From LMUY01 sp965199555 (GTDB lineage Bacteria > Pseudomonadota > Alphaproteobacteria > Acetobacterales > Acetobacteraceae), in contig CBDASJ010000029.1 of the NCBI GenBank assembly GCA_965199555.1, positions 26,574 to 90,573 of the forward strand: a DNA stretch of 64,000 nt, given 5' to 3'. Positions 34,581 to 43,258 of this stretch are shown here, in pieces. Below the pieces are notes generated by a model. The model saw nothing but the letters and a program-made list of their open reading frames with translations, did not search any database and was not told the origin of the DNA. Made by a program: the position numbers and the translations under genes. Positions within the stretch are counted from its first letter, which is position 1, and each line of letters opens with the position of its first letter.

Positions 34581-35587
34581 AAATGGGAGCGACGGCGATG
34601 ACATCGAGGATCGGCCGCAAATGGACCGCGGCGTTCGCGGCGCTTGGCTTGGCGACGGCGACCCCCGCCACCATCCGGCCGGCCAACGCGGAAGATCTGG
34701 TGGTCTCGCATTACGGCGACATCATGTACGGCACGCCCTGGGCCATCGCGCTGAAGAAGGGGTTCCTGAAGGCGCACGGCCTGAACGTCACCGGCTTCAT
34801 CTCGTCCGACGGCGGCGGCACCACGATCCGCAACATGATGGCGGGCGACCTGCCCTACGCCGAAACGGCACTGAGCGCCGCGGTTGGCGCCATCCAGGAC
34901 GGCATCCCGCTGAAGATCGTCGATGGCGCCGTCAATACGGCGGCGGACCTCGTCTGGGTGGTGCTGCCGAACTCCCCGCTGAAGACGATCCACGACCTGG
35001 CCGGCCACAAGATCGCCTACACCCGCGCAAAGTCGACCACGGAACTGTTCGGCCGGCTGGCGCTGCGCGCGTCGGGCGTGGACAACGTCAAGATGCTGGC
35101 GCTGGGCACGGTGGGCGGCGGGTTGACCGCCTTGTCGGAGGGCGCGGTTGACGCGGCACCCGAACTGGAGCCGCTGGTCGCGCGCAACGAGGCGAAGTAC
35201 CGCGTCCTGTTCTCGGTGGCCGATATCCTGCCGCCGATCACCCAGCATGTCGGCGTGGTCAACGCCGCCTTCCTTCATGACCATCCCGACCAGGTCCGCG
35301 CATTGATCCAGGCCCGGCGCGAAGGCGTGGCCTATCTCTACGCCCACCCCGACGAGGCCGCGGAGATCGAGGCCGATGCGCTCGACGTGCCCGTCCCGGT
35401 CATCAAACGCGCTTTGACCCGGCTGATCGCCGCGCATTACTGGAGCGACGGGCGGCTGGACTACGACGCCATGGCGCGGTCGATCGCCGGCCTGCACGAG
35501 ATCGGCGCCTTTCCCACTGCCACGGTGGACTGGAAAACCATGGTCGATGAATCGGCCCTGCCCGCCGACCTCCGCAGCACGCCATGA
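34577..35587 (+). CDS. NitT/TauT-type ABC substrate-binding protein
   Basis: A 336-residue periplasmic receptor of the NMT1/SsuA-like class. A Sec signal (basic SRIGRKW, hydrophobic AAFAALGLATATPA, cleavage near ANA about residue 36) precedes VSHYGDIMYGTPWAIALKKG and the SSDGGGTTIRNMMAGDLPYAE ligand segment, split as SSDGGGTTIRNMM and GDLPYAE. It supplies the ATPase and two permeases that follow. The gene is embedded between the hydratase and the transporter, so the ligand is probably the acid that the hydratase processes. Confidence 0.9.
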   Translation: MKMGATAMTSRIGRKWTAAFAALGLATATPATIRPANAEDLVVSHYGDIMYGTPWAIALKKGFLKAHGLNVTGFISSDGGGTTIRNMMAGDLPYAETALSAAVGAIQDGIPLKIVDGAVNTAADLVWVVLPNSPLKTIHDLAGHKIAYTRAKSTTELFGRLALRASGVDNVKMLALGTVGGGLTALSEGAVDAAPELEPLVARNEAKYRVLFSVADILPPITQHVGVVNAAFLHDHPDQVRALIQARREGVAYLYAHPDEAAEIEADALDVPVPVIKRALTRLIAAHYWSDGRLDYDAMARSIAGLHEIGAFPTATVDWKTMVDESALPADLRSTP

Positions 35588-36420
35588 GCGCGGCGCTCCA
35601 GCGCGCGCCGTCGCTCGCCCCCGCCGGCACGGGCATGCGCATTGACGGCACCCGGCTGGAGCGCCGGTTCCAGCGGCCGGACGGCACGGTTCTGCAAGCG
35701 CTGGGGCCGTTGGACCTGTCGCTGCGCGCCGGCGAGTTCTTCTCCATCGTCGGCCCATCCGGCTGCGGGAAGTCCACCTTGATCGACGTCCTGTCGGGCC
35801 TGTCGCCACCCGATGGCGGATCGCTCGCCGCCGACGGCGTGCCCTATGCCGGAACGGTGCCCAAGGGCGTCGGCTTGGTGTTGCAGGAGGATGCGAGCTT
35901 CCCGTGGCTGTCGGTGTGGAACAACGTGGCGTTCGGTTTGCGCCGGGAAGGACGCAACGCGGCCGAGATCGAGCGGTCGGTGTCCCATGCGGTGGACTTC
36001 ATGGGGCTGCACGATTTCGCGCATGCTCGCCCGTCCCAACTGTCCGGCGGCATGCGCCAACGCATGTGCATCGCGCGCACCCTGGTGATGCAGCCGCGCT
36101 TCCTGTTGCTGGACGAACCGTTCGGCGCGCTGGACCAGCAGACCCGGCTGTTGATGGCAGACGAGCTGCTGCGGCTGTGGCGCGAAACCGGGGCGACCAT
36201 CCTGTTGATCACCCATTCCCTGGACGAGGCCGCCCTGCTGTCCGACCGCATCGGCATCATGTCCGCGCGCCCCGGCCGCATCATGGAGGTGGTGGAAACG
36301 GACTGGCCCGCCGAACGCGACAGCACGATCGCCAGCACCCCGGCCTTCGGCCGCATCACCGCCCGGTTGTGGGAGCGGCTGCGCGGCGAGACCATGAAGT
36401 CCATGCGACGCCAGGGATGA
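35584..36420 (+). CDS. NitT/TauT-type ABC transporter ATPase
   Basis: A 278-residue ABC ATPase: Walker A GPSGCGKST (about residue 57), Q-loop VLQEDASFPW, signature LSGGMRQRM, Walker B LLLDEPFGALD, H-loop LLITHSLDEA. This is the SsuB/TauB/NrtD type without a C-terminal regulatory domain. It has a 4-base overlap with both neighbours. Confidence 0.95.
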   Translation: MSAALQRAPSLAPAGTGMRIDGTRLERRFQRPDGTVLQALGPLDLSLRAGEFFSIVGPSGCGKSTLIDVLSGLSPPDGGSLAADGVPYAGTVPKGVGLVLQEDASFPWLSVWNNVAFGLRREGRNAAEIERSVSHAVDFMGLHDFAHARPSQLSGGMRQRMCIARTLVMQPRFLLLDEPFGALDQQTRLLMADELLRLWRETGATILLITHSLDEAALLSDRIGIMSARPGRIMEVVETDWPAERDSTIASTPAFGRITARLWERLRGETMKSMRRQG

Positions 36421-37190
36421 GGCCGCGCCGTGCCGTGCGGGTGGCCGCGATCCAGGCCGGCCTGGTGCTGGGCGCATTGCTGCTGCTGGAAGCGCTCTGC
36501 CGCACCGGGATCGTCGGCCGCATCACCATGGTGGCACCCAGCCTGATGGTGATTGCGGCGGTTCGCGCGATGGCCGACCCGGCGCTGCGCGGCGCCCTGC
36601 TGATCACCGCGAGCGAGCTGCTATCCGCCACCGCGTTGTCGGTGGTGCTGGGGGCGGCGGTCGGCGTTGGGTTGTTCCTGTTGCCGCCGCTTCGCCGCAT
36701 CGCGGACCCGGTGCTTGGCGCCTGGTATGCCGTCCCGCTGTTCGTCTTCTACCCGGTCATGATCGTGCTGTTCGGCGTCGGGCAAGCGCCGATCGTCGCC
36801 ATCGCGTTCGTGTTCTCGGTTGGCGCGATGGTGACCTCCACCCTGTCCGCGCTGGACCGCATCCCGCGCGCGCTGTTCCGCGTGGCCCGCATCCACCAAC
36901 TGGGCCTGGCACGCCGGATCGCCTTCGTGCTGCTCCCGGCAGCGCTGCCGCATCTGGTGGTTGGCTTGCGGTTGGTGGTGGCCTACTCGTTGATCGCGGC
37001 CGTTGCCGGGGAGTTCATCCTGTCCAGCGTCGGCATCGGCCACGAGATCGCCTTCGCCTACGACAATTTCGAAACGGCCAAGATGTATGGCCTGATCGTG
37101 CTAGTCATCCTGCTGGCCACCATACTGAACGGTCTCCTGAGCGCCGGCACCCGGCGGCTGGACCGCGCGCAGGTCGCCGCCCGTGGCTGA
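36417..37190 (+). CDS. NitT/TauT-type ABC permease 1
   Basis: A 257-residue, roughly six-helix permease of the BPD-transport inner-membrane family. The EAA-type loop is at RIHQLGLARRIAFVLLPAALPHL. It opens with a long hydrophobic first helix (AAIQAGLVLGALLLLEAL). It overlaps the ATPase gene by ATGA and the second permease gene by 8 bases. Two distinct permeases imply a heterodimeric channel, less usual in this transporter class, where a homodimer is common. Confidence 0.92.
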   Translation: MRPRRAVRVAAIQAGLVLGALLLLEALCRTGIVGRITMVAPSLMVIAAVRAMADPALRGALLITASELLSATALSVVLGAAVGVGLFLLPPLRRIADPVLGAWYAVPLFVFYPVMIVLFGVGQAPIVAIAFVFSVGAMVTSTLSALDRIPRALFRVARIHQLGLARRIAFVLLPAALPHLVVGLRLVVAYSLIAAVAGEFILSSVGIGHEIAFAYDNFETAKMYGLIVLVILLATILNGLLSAGTRRLDRAQVAARG

Positions 37191-37977
37191 CGCCGCCTCC
37201 GTAGAGCGGGCCTTCGCCCCGGCCGCATTGCCCGGGCGGAGGCTGATCCAGCGTATGCCGGCGCCGCTGCTGGCCGCCATCGCCTGCCTCGTGATCTGGC
37301 AGGCCGCGGCATGGCTGATGGGCGCGGACGCCTTGTCGGCCCCCATGCCCTCCGCGCTGCGGCTTTGGGCCATGCTGGGCGCCCCCCGCTACCGCCCGGA
37401 CTTCGCCGCCACCGGGATGGCGTTCGGCATTGCGTTGCTGATCGTTTGGCTCAGTGGCCTGCTGCTGGCCGTTTGGCTCGGCCTCAGCCGACTGGCCAAC
37501 GACGTGGCCGAGCCGATGCTGGTGTCGTTCTACGCCATCCCGAAGGTGACGCTGTATCCGGTCGTGCTGCTGCTGTTCGGCATCGGCGTGAACGCCGTGG
37601 TGGCGTTCGGCGTCATGCACGGCATCGTGCCGGTGGCGTTGATCGGCATCGCGGCGATCCGCAACCTCAAGCCGTTCCTGCTGCGCACGGCACGCGGCAT
37701 GCGGCTCAGCCGGTCCAGCACCGTGCTGCACGTGCTGCTGCCGGCCATCATGCCGGAGCTGCTGAACGCCATGCGGATCGGTTTTTCCTTGACGTTGCTG
37801 GGCGTGTTGATCGGGGAAATGTTCGGGGGCAAGCACGGCTTGGGCTTCCTGCTGATGCGGGCGATCGACAACGCCGACAACGACACCATCATGGCCATCG
37901 CGCTGCTGCTGCTGACCGTGGCCATCACCGCCAACGCGGCGCTGGGCCGCCTGGCGCGCCGCTTCGCCGATATCTGA
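37183..37977 (+). CDS. NitT/TauT-type ABC permease 2
   Basis: A 264-residue permease with a GTG start inside the end of permease 1. It has six hydrophobic helices and an EAA loop around TARGMRLSRSSTVLHVLLPAIMPELLNAM, cited here as GMRLSRSSTVLHVLLPA. It continues with GEMFGGKHGLGFLL, the conserved post-loop segment. It likely pairs with permease 1. A well-placed AGGAG for the lyase gene follows its stop. Confidence 0.92.
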   Translation: MADAASVERAFAPAALPGRRLIQRMPAPLLAAIACLVIWQAAAWLMGADALSAPMPSALRLWAMLGAPRYRPDFAATGMAFGIALLIVWLSGLLLAVWLGLSRLANDVAEPMLVSFYAIPKVTLYPVVLLLFGIGVNAVVAFGVMHGIVPVALIGIAAIRNLKPFLLRTARGMRLSRSSTVLHVLLPAIMPELLNAMRIGFSLTLLGVLIGEMFGGKHGLGFLLMRAIDNADNDTIMAIALLLLTVAITANAALGRLARRFADI

Positions 37978-37999
37978 ACCCTTGGCAGGAGACCTTGCC

Positions 38000-38881
38000 G
38001 TGACCCCTTCGCCGCATCCTGGGCACCGCCTGCGCGCCTTGCTGGCCGCGCCGGAAGTCGTCGTGATGCCCGGCATCTATGATGCCGTTTCCGCCCGGCT
38101 CGCCTCTGCGCACGGCTTCGGGGCGGTGGTCGCCGGCGGCAACGCCGCGACGGGGACGCTGCTGGGCGCGCCGGATCTGGGCCAACTCGGCATGCGCGAC
38201 TACGCGGACCATTATGCGCGCCTGGCGGCGGCGTCGGACGTGCCGCTGCTGGCGGACGCGGACACCGGCTTCGGCGGCGTGCACAACGTGGTGCAAACGG
38301 TGCGGGCGTTTGAGCGTGCCGGTGCCGCCGGGCTGTTCATCGAGGACCAGTCCTTTCCTAAGCGGTGCGGCTACCTTGCAGGCAAGTCCGTCATTCCCGC
38401 GCAGGACCAGGTCGCCAAGCTCGTGGCCGCGCTGGACGCCCGGCGCGATCCGGCCTTCGTCATCTGCGCCCGCACCGACGCGCTGGCGGTCGAAGGGCTG
38501 GACGGGGCGATCGACCGCGCCGGGCGCTATCGCGACGCCGGCGTCGACATGGTGTTCGTCCAGGGCGCCGACACGGTGGAAACCCTGACGAAGGTCTGCC
38601 AGGCCGTGCCCGGCTGGCACATCGCCAACATCTCCCAGGCCGGGAGCGGCCGCCCGCTGACGCTGGCCGAGTGCCAAGCCTGCGGAGCGGCGGCAGCGCT
38701 GTTCCCGATCGCCGCCATGCTGGCCGCCGCCGCGGCGGTGGAGCGCATGCTGCTCACGCTCAAGCGCGACCACGGGCTGGACGCGGCGATGCCCGAGATG
38801 ATGCCGATGAGCCGCTACAACGAGGTGGTCGGCCTGTCCCGCCTAGGCGCCGACGAGCTTCGCTACACGTCAGCGCAATAG
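38000..38881 (+). CDS. Isocitrate lyase/PEP mutase-family lyase
   Basis: A 293-residue barrel enzyme. It has MPGIYDAVSARLA, the metal motif LADADTGFGG, the catalytic FPKRCGYLAGK loop (KRCG with the active Cys), EDQ and ARTDALAVEG. The family includes 2-methylisocitrate lyase, 2,3-dimethylmalate lyase and oxaloacetate-type hydrolases; it cleaves 2-hydroxy dicarboxylates by retro-aldol chemistry. GTG 38000 lies 7 bases after AGGAGA. As the last gene after a LeuCD-type hydratase and a transporter, it would split the hydrated acid into two central metabolites (inference). Confidence 0.9.
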   Translation: MTPSPHPGHRLRALLAAPEVVVMPGIYDAVSARLASAHGFGAVVAGGNAATGTLLGAPDLGQLGMRDYADHYARLAAASDVPLLADADTGFGGVHNVVQTVRAFERAGAAGLFIEDQSFPKRCGYLAGKSVIPAQDQVAKLVAALDARRDPAFVICARTDALAVEGLDGAIDRAGRYRDAGVDMVFVQGADTVETLTKVCQAVPGWHIANISQAGSGRPLTLAECQACGAAAALFPIAAMLAAAAAVERMLLTLKRDHGLDAAMPEMMPMSRYNEVVGLSRLGADELRYTSAQ

Positions 38882-38890
38882 GGCTTCCAG

Positions 38891-39889
38891 TCAGGAGGCT
38901 TGCAGCTTGAGCAGCCGGTCCGCGTTGCCGTGCGCGAGCTTGATCTTGTCCGCCGTCGGGATCGGCAGCGAGCGGAGGAAGTCGGTGCCTTTCGCGTTCG
39001 GGCTGAACGGGTAATCGACCGAGAACAGCACCCGGTCCGCACCGAACGTGCTCAGCAACGCCACCAAGGGCGGCAGGCTGAAGAACCCGCTGGTCGTCAC
39101 CCACACCTGGTCCGTCATGGTCGCCGTCACCGTGCGGCTCAGTCGGTCGCGTGCCTCGTCGGCGAACACCTGGTCGCAGCGGGCGAACATGGCGGGCAGC
39201 CCTTCGCCCATGTGGCCGATGATGAGCTTGAGCCTGGGGTGCCGATCCAGGGTACCCGACAGCACCAGGCGCAGCACGTGGATCGCGGTTTCCGAATGCC
39301 AGCCCCAACCGGCAATGGACAGCAGCAGGCTGGAATGCCCGGGCAGGCCGTCATAATACGCCGCGCGCACCGCCGGCGGGGGCGGCGCCGGATGGAGGTA
39401 GAGCGGCACGTCCAGTTGCTCGAACCGGGCCAGCAGCGGCTCGAATTTCGGATCGTCCAGGAACAGCCCGCCCGTGGTGCCGTTGACCATGCCGCCCAGA
39501 AAGCCGTGCCGCGTCACGCAGCGTTCCAGCTCGTCCGCCGCGCGTTCGGGCGCGGATGTCGGCAGATGCGTGAAGGCGGCATACCGGTCCGGCTGCCCGG
39601 CGACGGTGCGGGCGAGTGCGTCATTGATGTCACGGGCGAGGGAGGACCCTTCCTCCCCCGGCAGCAGGTCGGCCCCGGCCTGCGCCACGGACAGCACCTG
39701 CACCGTGATGCCGGCCGCATCCATGTCGGCCAGCCGACCTGCGCCCACATCCTGCAGTTGCTCACGCCGCGCCACCACGGGGGGCTGATGGCCGCCCGGT
39801 GTCAGCCCGCGGGCGCGGATCGCGTCCGGCCCGATCCGCGCCGCAAGGTCGGGGAACGTGCAATGCTCTTCCAGGGCGACGATCCGCAT
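38891..39889 (-). CDS. Amidohydrolase-2 family (ACMSD-like) enzyme
   Basis: A 332-residue metal-dependent barrel hydrolase or decarboxylase. Its N-terminus reads MRIVALEEHCTFP (E-E-H in place of H-x-H, as in the resorcylate/2,3-dihydroxybenzoate decarboxylase branch). It continues with LYLHPAPPPP, LKLIIGHMGEGLP and RVLFSVDYPFS (final metal Asp). There is no signal peptide. ATG 39889 lies downstream of the MFS gene on the same strand (16-base gap), so importer and enzyme are probably one operon. It is convergent with the lyase gene. Confidence 0.92.
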   Translation of the reverse strand: MRIVALEEHCTFPDLAARIGPDAIRARGLTPGGHQPPVVARREQLQDVGAGRLADMDAAGITVQVLSVAQAGADLLPGEEGSSLARDINDALARTVAGQPDRYAAFTHLPTSAPERAADELERCVTRHGFLGGMVNGTTGGLFLDDPKFEPLLARFEQLDVPLYLHPAPPPPAVRAAYYDGLPGHSSLLLSIAGWGWHSETAIHVLRLVLSGTLDRHPRLKLIIGHMGEGLPAMFARCDQVFADEARDRLSRTVTATMTDQVWVTTSGFFSLPPLVALLSTFGADRVLFSVDYPFSPNAKGTDFLRSLPIPTADKIKLAHGNADRLLKLQAS

Positions 39890-39905
39890 GGTGGGCTCTC
39901 CGATT

Positions 39906-41195
39906 TCAGGCAACGATGGCGCGGTGACGTGCCGGCGCGGCGTAGCGTGGCATCGCCAACGCCGCGATCGCGGCAACCAAGCTGAGCACCGTGAGCAACA
40001 CCAGCCCCGGCCGATAGCCGCCGAGATAGTCGAAGCTCGCCCCCATGGACACCGGGCCGATCGCCGTGCCGAGGATGTACAAGCCGAACGCGATGCCATA
40101 CAGCCGCCCGAACGCCGCCTGGTCGAAGTAGCGGCGCACCAGGAACGACACGAAATCCACCTCCGCCCCGATGGTGGAGCCGAGCAACACGGCCGCGAGG
40201 TAGCCGATCGCCGGCCCTTGCCCGTAGGCGAGCAGCAACGGAACGACCCCGGCGATCACCGCCACGAGGGCGAGCACGTAGGGTGCGTGGACCCGGTCCA
40301 ACACCCAGCCGATGCCGCCGCGCACCACCACTACGGACAGCCCGGACAACCCGGCGATGCGCGCCGCTTCGGCCGGCGTGAAGCCATGGTCCACCATCAT
40401 GGGCACGAGGTGCGCGAGCACGCCGACGCCGACCGTGCCGAGCAGCACGAAGCAGACTGCCATCAGGACATAGGCGCGCGTGCGCAGCATGGGTGCAACC
40501 GACAGCGCGGCACCGCCCCGGCGGCGGACCGGGCCGGGCACGTTGCGCGTGGCGATCAGCGCGGCGGGCAGCGTGACCACGAAGGTCAACACCCCCAGCG
40601 CCACGTAGGCCGAGCGCCAGCCGAACTCGGCGAGCAGGAACTGCGCGAGCGGCGGCAGCATGGCGCCGCCAAGCCCGACGCCCAGCAAGGACAGCCCCAG
40701 CGCGAAGCCGAGCTTGCGGTCGAACCGCCGCACCATGACGGCCGAATAGCCCAGCGGGGACGCGCCACCGCCCAGCAGCGGAATGGCAAGGAACACGAGG
40801 TAGAGCTGCCAGATGTTGCCGCTCAGCAAACCGAGTGAGGCAACCAGCCCCGCCAGCGCCATGAGCGAGAACAGGATCACCCAGCGCGGACCGAAGCGAT
40901 CCAGGATCACGCCCCAAACCGGCGACGAAAAGGCCAAACCGAATTGGAAGAACGACAGCGCGCCGAACAAGCCAGTGCGGGTCCAGCCGAACTCCGCCGT
41001 CAACGGGCGAACGAACACGCCGAACGAGTAAAGTGCCAAAGTCCCGACGCACAGCACCATGCCGACGGCCGAGGCGCCCACGGCCAGCCAATCGCGGTCC
41101 AACGTTCCCGCAGCACCGACCGGGGTAAGTTCCAGATTTGAGGACGCGACAGCAAAGCCGGGCGGCGCTGCCGTGTCATCCAATCCATTCCCCAT
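39906..41195 (-). CDS. MFS transporter (OxlT-like)
   Basis: A 429-residue, 12-helix major-facilitator protein. Helices begin at WLAVGASAVGMVLCVGTLALY. The loop 2-3 motif is GVILDRFGPRW, and the second-half motif is GWVLDRVHAPY. The sequence style is that of the oxalate/formate antiporter-like monocarboxylate carriers. ATG 41195 has GGGAGCGG upstream. Operon with the amidohydrolase that follows suggests uptake of its aromatic or carboxylic substrate. Confidence 0.9.
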   Translation of the reverse strand: MGNGLDDTAAPPGFAVASSNLELTPVGAAGTLDRDWLAVGASAVGMVLCVGTLALYSFGVFVRPLTAEFGWTRTGLFGALSFFQFGLAFSSPVWGVILDRFGPRWVILFSLMALAGLVASLGLLSGNIWQLYLVFLAIPLLGGGASPLGYSAVMVRRFDRKLGFALGLSLLGVGLGGAMLPPLAQFLLAEFGWRSAYVALGVLTFVVTLPAALIATRNVPGPVRRRGGAALSVAPMLRTRAYVLMAVCFVLLGTVGVGVLAHLVPMMVDHGFTPAEAARIAGLSGLSVVVVRGGIGWVLDRVHAPYVLALVAVIAGVVPLLLAYGQGPAIGYLAAVLLGSTIGAEVDFVSFLVRRYFDQAAFGRLYGIAFGLYILGTAIGPVSMGASFDYLGGYRPGLVLLTVLSLVAAIAALAMPRYAAPARHRAIVA

Positions 41196-41331
41196 CGTCC
41201 GCTCCCGTGCTCAGCCAGTTCTTTTGCACGACGGATCAGGGCGACCCTGCCCGCCGCTCTGGTCAGGTAGCCTTACTGTAGCGGCTGGGCTTCTTCACGC
41301 AAGGCGTCACGCGGCGCGGTTGCCGGCTTGG

Positions 41332-42099
41332 CTAGCGGGCGGCTTCGCGTGCCAGCTTGACGTGCCCGGCATAGGCGGCGCGGAACACGGCGGCGTCGTT
41401 GCCCGGCGTGACCAGGTGGAAGCCCTGCTTCACCCGCATCTGCGCCGCCGTCCCGTCCGAACAGAAGATGCCGGCCAGCAGGCCGCGGGCCACCACCGCG
41501 GCGCGGATACGTTCCACGGCCCCGCTCACCTCCGGGTGGTCGTGCTCCGACCGTGGCGCCTGCCCCAGTTCGATGGCCAAGTCGTTCGGCCCGACGTAAA
41601 CGCCGTCCAGTCCCGGCGTGGCGAGGATCGCGTCCAGATTGGCCAGCGCCTCGCGCGTTTCGATCATCGCGAGCACGAGGATTTCCTCGTTTGCACGGTC
41701 GAAGTAATCCGCCCCGCCATACAGCGCCCCACGCGCCGGGCCGAAGGAGCGGCTGCCGACCGGCGGGTAGCGGCAAGCGGACACCAATTGGGCGGCCTGC
41801 GCCGCGGTGGAGATCATCGGGCAGATCACGCCATAGGCCCCGGCGTCCAGGAACCGCATGATCTGCGCCGGATCGTTGGCACTGGGCCGCACCATCGGCA
41901 CGGCGTCCGTGGTGCCGATGGCCTGGAACATGGCGATGGCATCGGCGAAGCCCACCATGCCGTGCTGGCAATCCACCGTGGCGGCGTCCACCCCGGTGTG
42001 GCACGCCACCTCGCTGGCATAGGCCGACGGGATGGACAGCCAGGCATTGACGATGGGCTGCCCGTCCCGGTGCATCCGCCGCAGCTTGTTGGGGCGCAT
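41332..42099 (-). CDS. HpcH/HpaI-family aldolase
   Basis: A 255-residue class II aldolase/citrate-lyase-beta-like barrel. It has VDCQHGMVGF (catalytic His), VPMVRPSANDPAQIMRFLDAGA, cited as VPMVRPSANDP, then AMIETREALANLDAIL with the metal Glu and DGVYVGPNDLAIELG with the metal Asp. It cleaves 2-keto-4-hydroxy acids to pyruvate plus an aldehyde. Its ATG shares a base with the bicupin stop (TAATG). It is the last gene of the sugar-type ABC operon. Confidence 0.92.
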   Translation of the reverse strand: MRPNKLRRMHRDGQPIVNAWLSIPSAYASEVACHTGVDAATVDCQHGMVGFADAIAMFQAIGTTDAVPMVRPSANDPAQIMRFLDAGAYGVICPMISTAAQAAQLVSACRYPPVGSRSFGPARGALYGGADYFDRANEEILVLAMIETREALANLDAILATPGLDGVYVGPNDLAIELGQAPRSEHDHPEVSGAVERIRAAVVARGLLAGIFCSDGTAAQMRVKQGFHLVTPGNDAAVFRAAYAGHVKLAREAAR

Positions 42100-43247
42100 T
42101 ACTCCGCCGCCATCGCCGGCAACGGCGGCAGCAGCCGCTTGAGCGCGACGTAGCCGTTATGGTCCATGCCGCGCCCGGCCTCCGCCGCACGGCCCACTAG
42201 CTCCGGCGCCCAGGTGACCAGCTTGCGGGCGTCGCCCGGCAGCAGGACGGCGATCTCCGCCGGCCGGTCGCCGGTCGCGGTGATGGACCGCCAGGCCCCC
42301 GCCGGGACGGAAAAGAAGTCCTGCGCGTTCACCTGCACCGCGACTTCCTGCCCCGGCTCGTTGACCTTGACCTCGAAGCTGCCCTCGAAGCCGATCAGCA
42401 CCTGCTTTTCCGCGACCTGGAACGGACCCACGGTATTGCCGGGCTGGATACGCAGGAACTCGACGGAAAAGCCGTGCGGGTTGCTGACTGGCACTTCGTG
42501 GTTGCGATCTTCCGTCATGCCGTAGCCCAGCACCGGCGCCATCTCGCTGGCATGGCCGGGCAGGCAGCTATCCAGCAACGCCCGGTCGGACCATTGCCGG
42601 TCCGCCACCGTCACCACGCGCTTGCGCATCTGCTCCGGCGTGTACGACCGGAAACTCTCCACGGTCGCCCGGTCGATAGGCTGCAGCAGCTCCTCCTGCC
42701 GCGGCTTGGCCGCGCCGGCTTCGGTATCCACCAGCATGTTGTCGGCGGTCAGATACAGCCCGAACCGCCCGGCGGTTTCCAGGATCGACGGGTGCCAGAT
42801 GATGCCGCCCGTGTCGTCGCCGCCCAGCGCGGTGAAGATCCAGCCATCCTCGTTGCCCGAGTTGGTAAAGCCACGGAAGATCCAGGTGGGGATGCTGACC
42901 ACGTCGCCGGCGCGGCCGACGATCTCTCCGTCCTTGCCGTCGGCGCCCCAGCGGAACGTCCACTCGCCCTTGTAGATCATGAACACTTCGGCGGTGTAGT
43001 GGACGTGCAGGTTGTTCACCGTGCCCGGCGGCATGGCGGCGACGCCCATGCTGAAGCCGTGCGGCTCCGTGATGTTCACCACCTGATCGGCGGACTGGCT
43101 GACGCCGGAACCGATCAGGGAATAGTTCTCCTTGGCCTGCGAGCCCGGCATCTTGCAGTCGATGAAGGCCACCTTGCACGCGACCATGTCGGAGCGCTTC
43201 ACCAGTCGCTGGCGAGCCGTTTCCGGGGTGAGTGGCATGTCGTTCAT
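42099..43247 (-). CDS. Bicupin protein
   Basis: A 382-residue protein with two cupin barrels. The first (about 60-160) has the metal-type NNLHVHYTAEVFMIYKGEW motif (His-x-His, later Glu) and GDVVSIPTWIFRGF. The second (about 255-350) has GNTVGPFQVAEKQVLIGFEG and FFSVPAGAWRSI but lacks the His pair, so only the first barrel is likely to bind metal. Possible roles are an oxygenase or isomerase, or sugar-acid sensing. ATG 43247 has GAGGGAGA and starts 11 bases after the ATPase stop. Confidence 0.8.
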   Translation of the reverse strand: MNDMPLTPETARQRLVKRSDMVACKVAFIDCKMPGSQAKENYSLIGSGVSQSADQVVNITEPHGFSMGVAAMPPGTVNNLHVHYTAEVFMIYKGEWTFRWGADGKDGEIVGRAGDVVSIPTWIFRGFTNSGNEDGWIFTALGGDDTGGIIWHPSILETAGRFGLYLTADNMLVDTEAGAAKPRQEELLQPIDRATVESFRSYTPEQMRKRVVTVADRQWSDRALLDSCLPGHASEMAPVLGYGMTEDRNHEVPVSNPHGFSVEFLRIQPGNTVGPFQVAEKQVLIGFEGSFEVKVNEPGQEVAVQVNAQDFFSVPAGAWRSITATGDRPAEIAVLLPGDARKLVTWAPELVGRAAEAGRGMDHNGYVALKRLLPPLPAMAAE

Positions 43248-43258
43248 GGAAATCTCCC

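Noticed and set aside
39802..41091. A 429-codon minus-strand open frame of the same length as the MFS gene
   Set aside because: Frame-shifted shadow of the MFS gene at 39906-41195; no membrane pattern.
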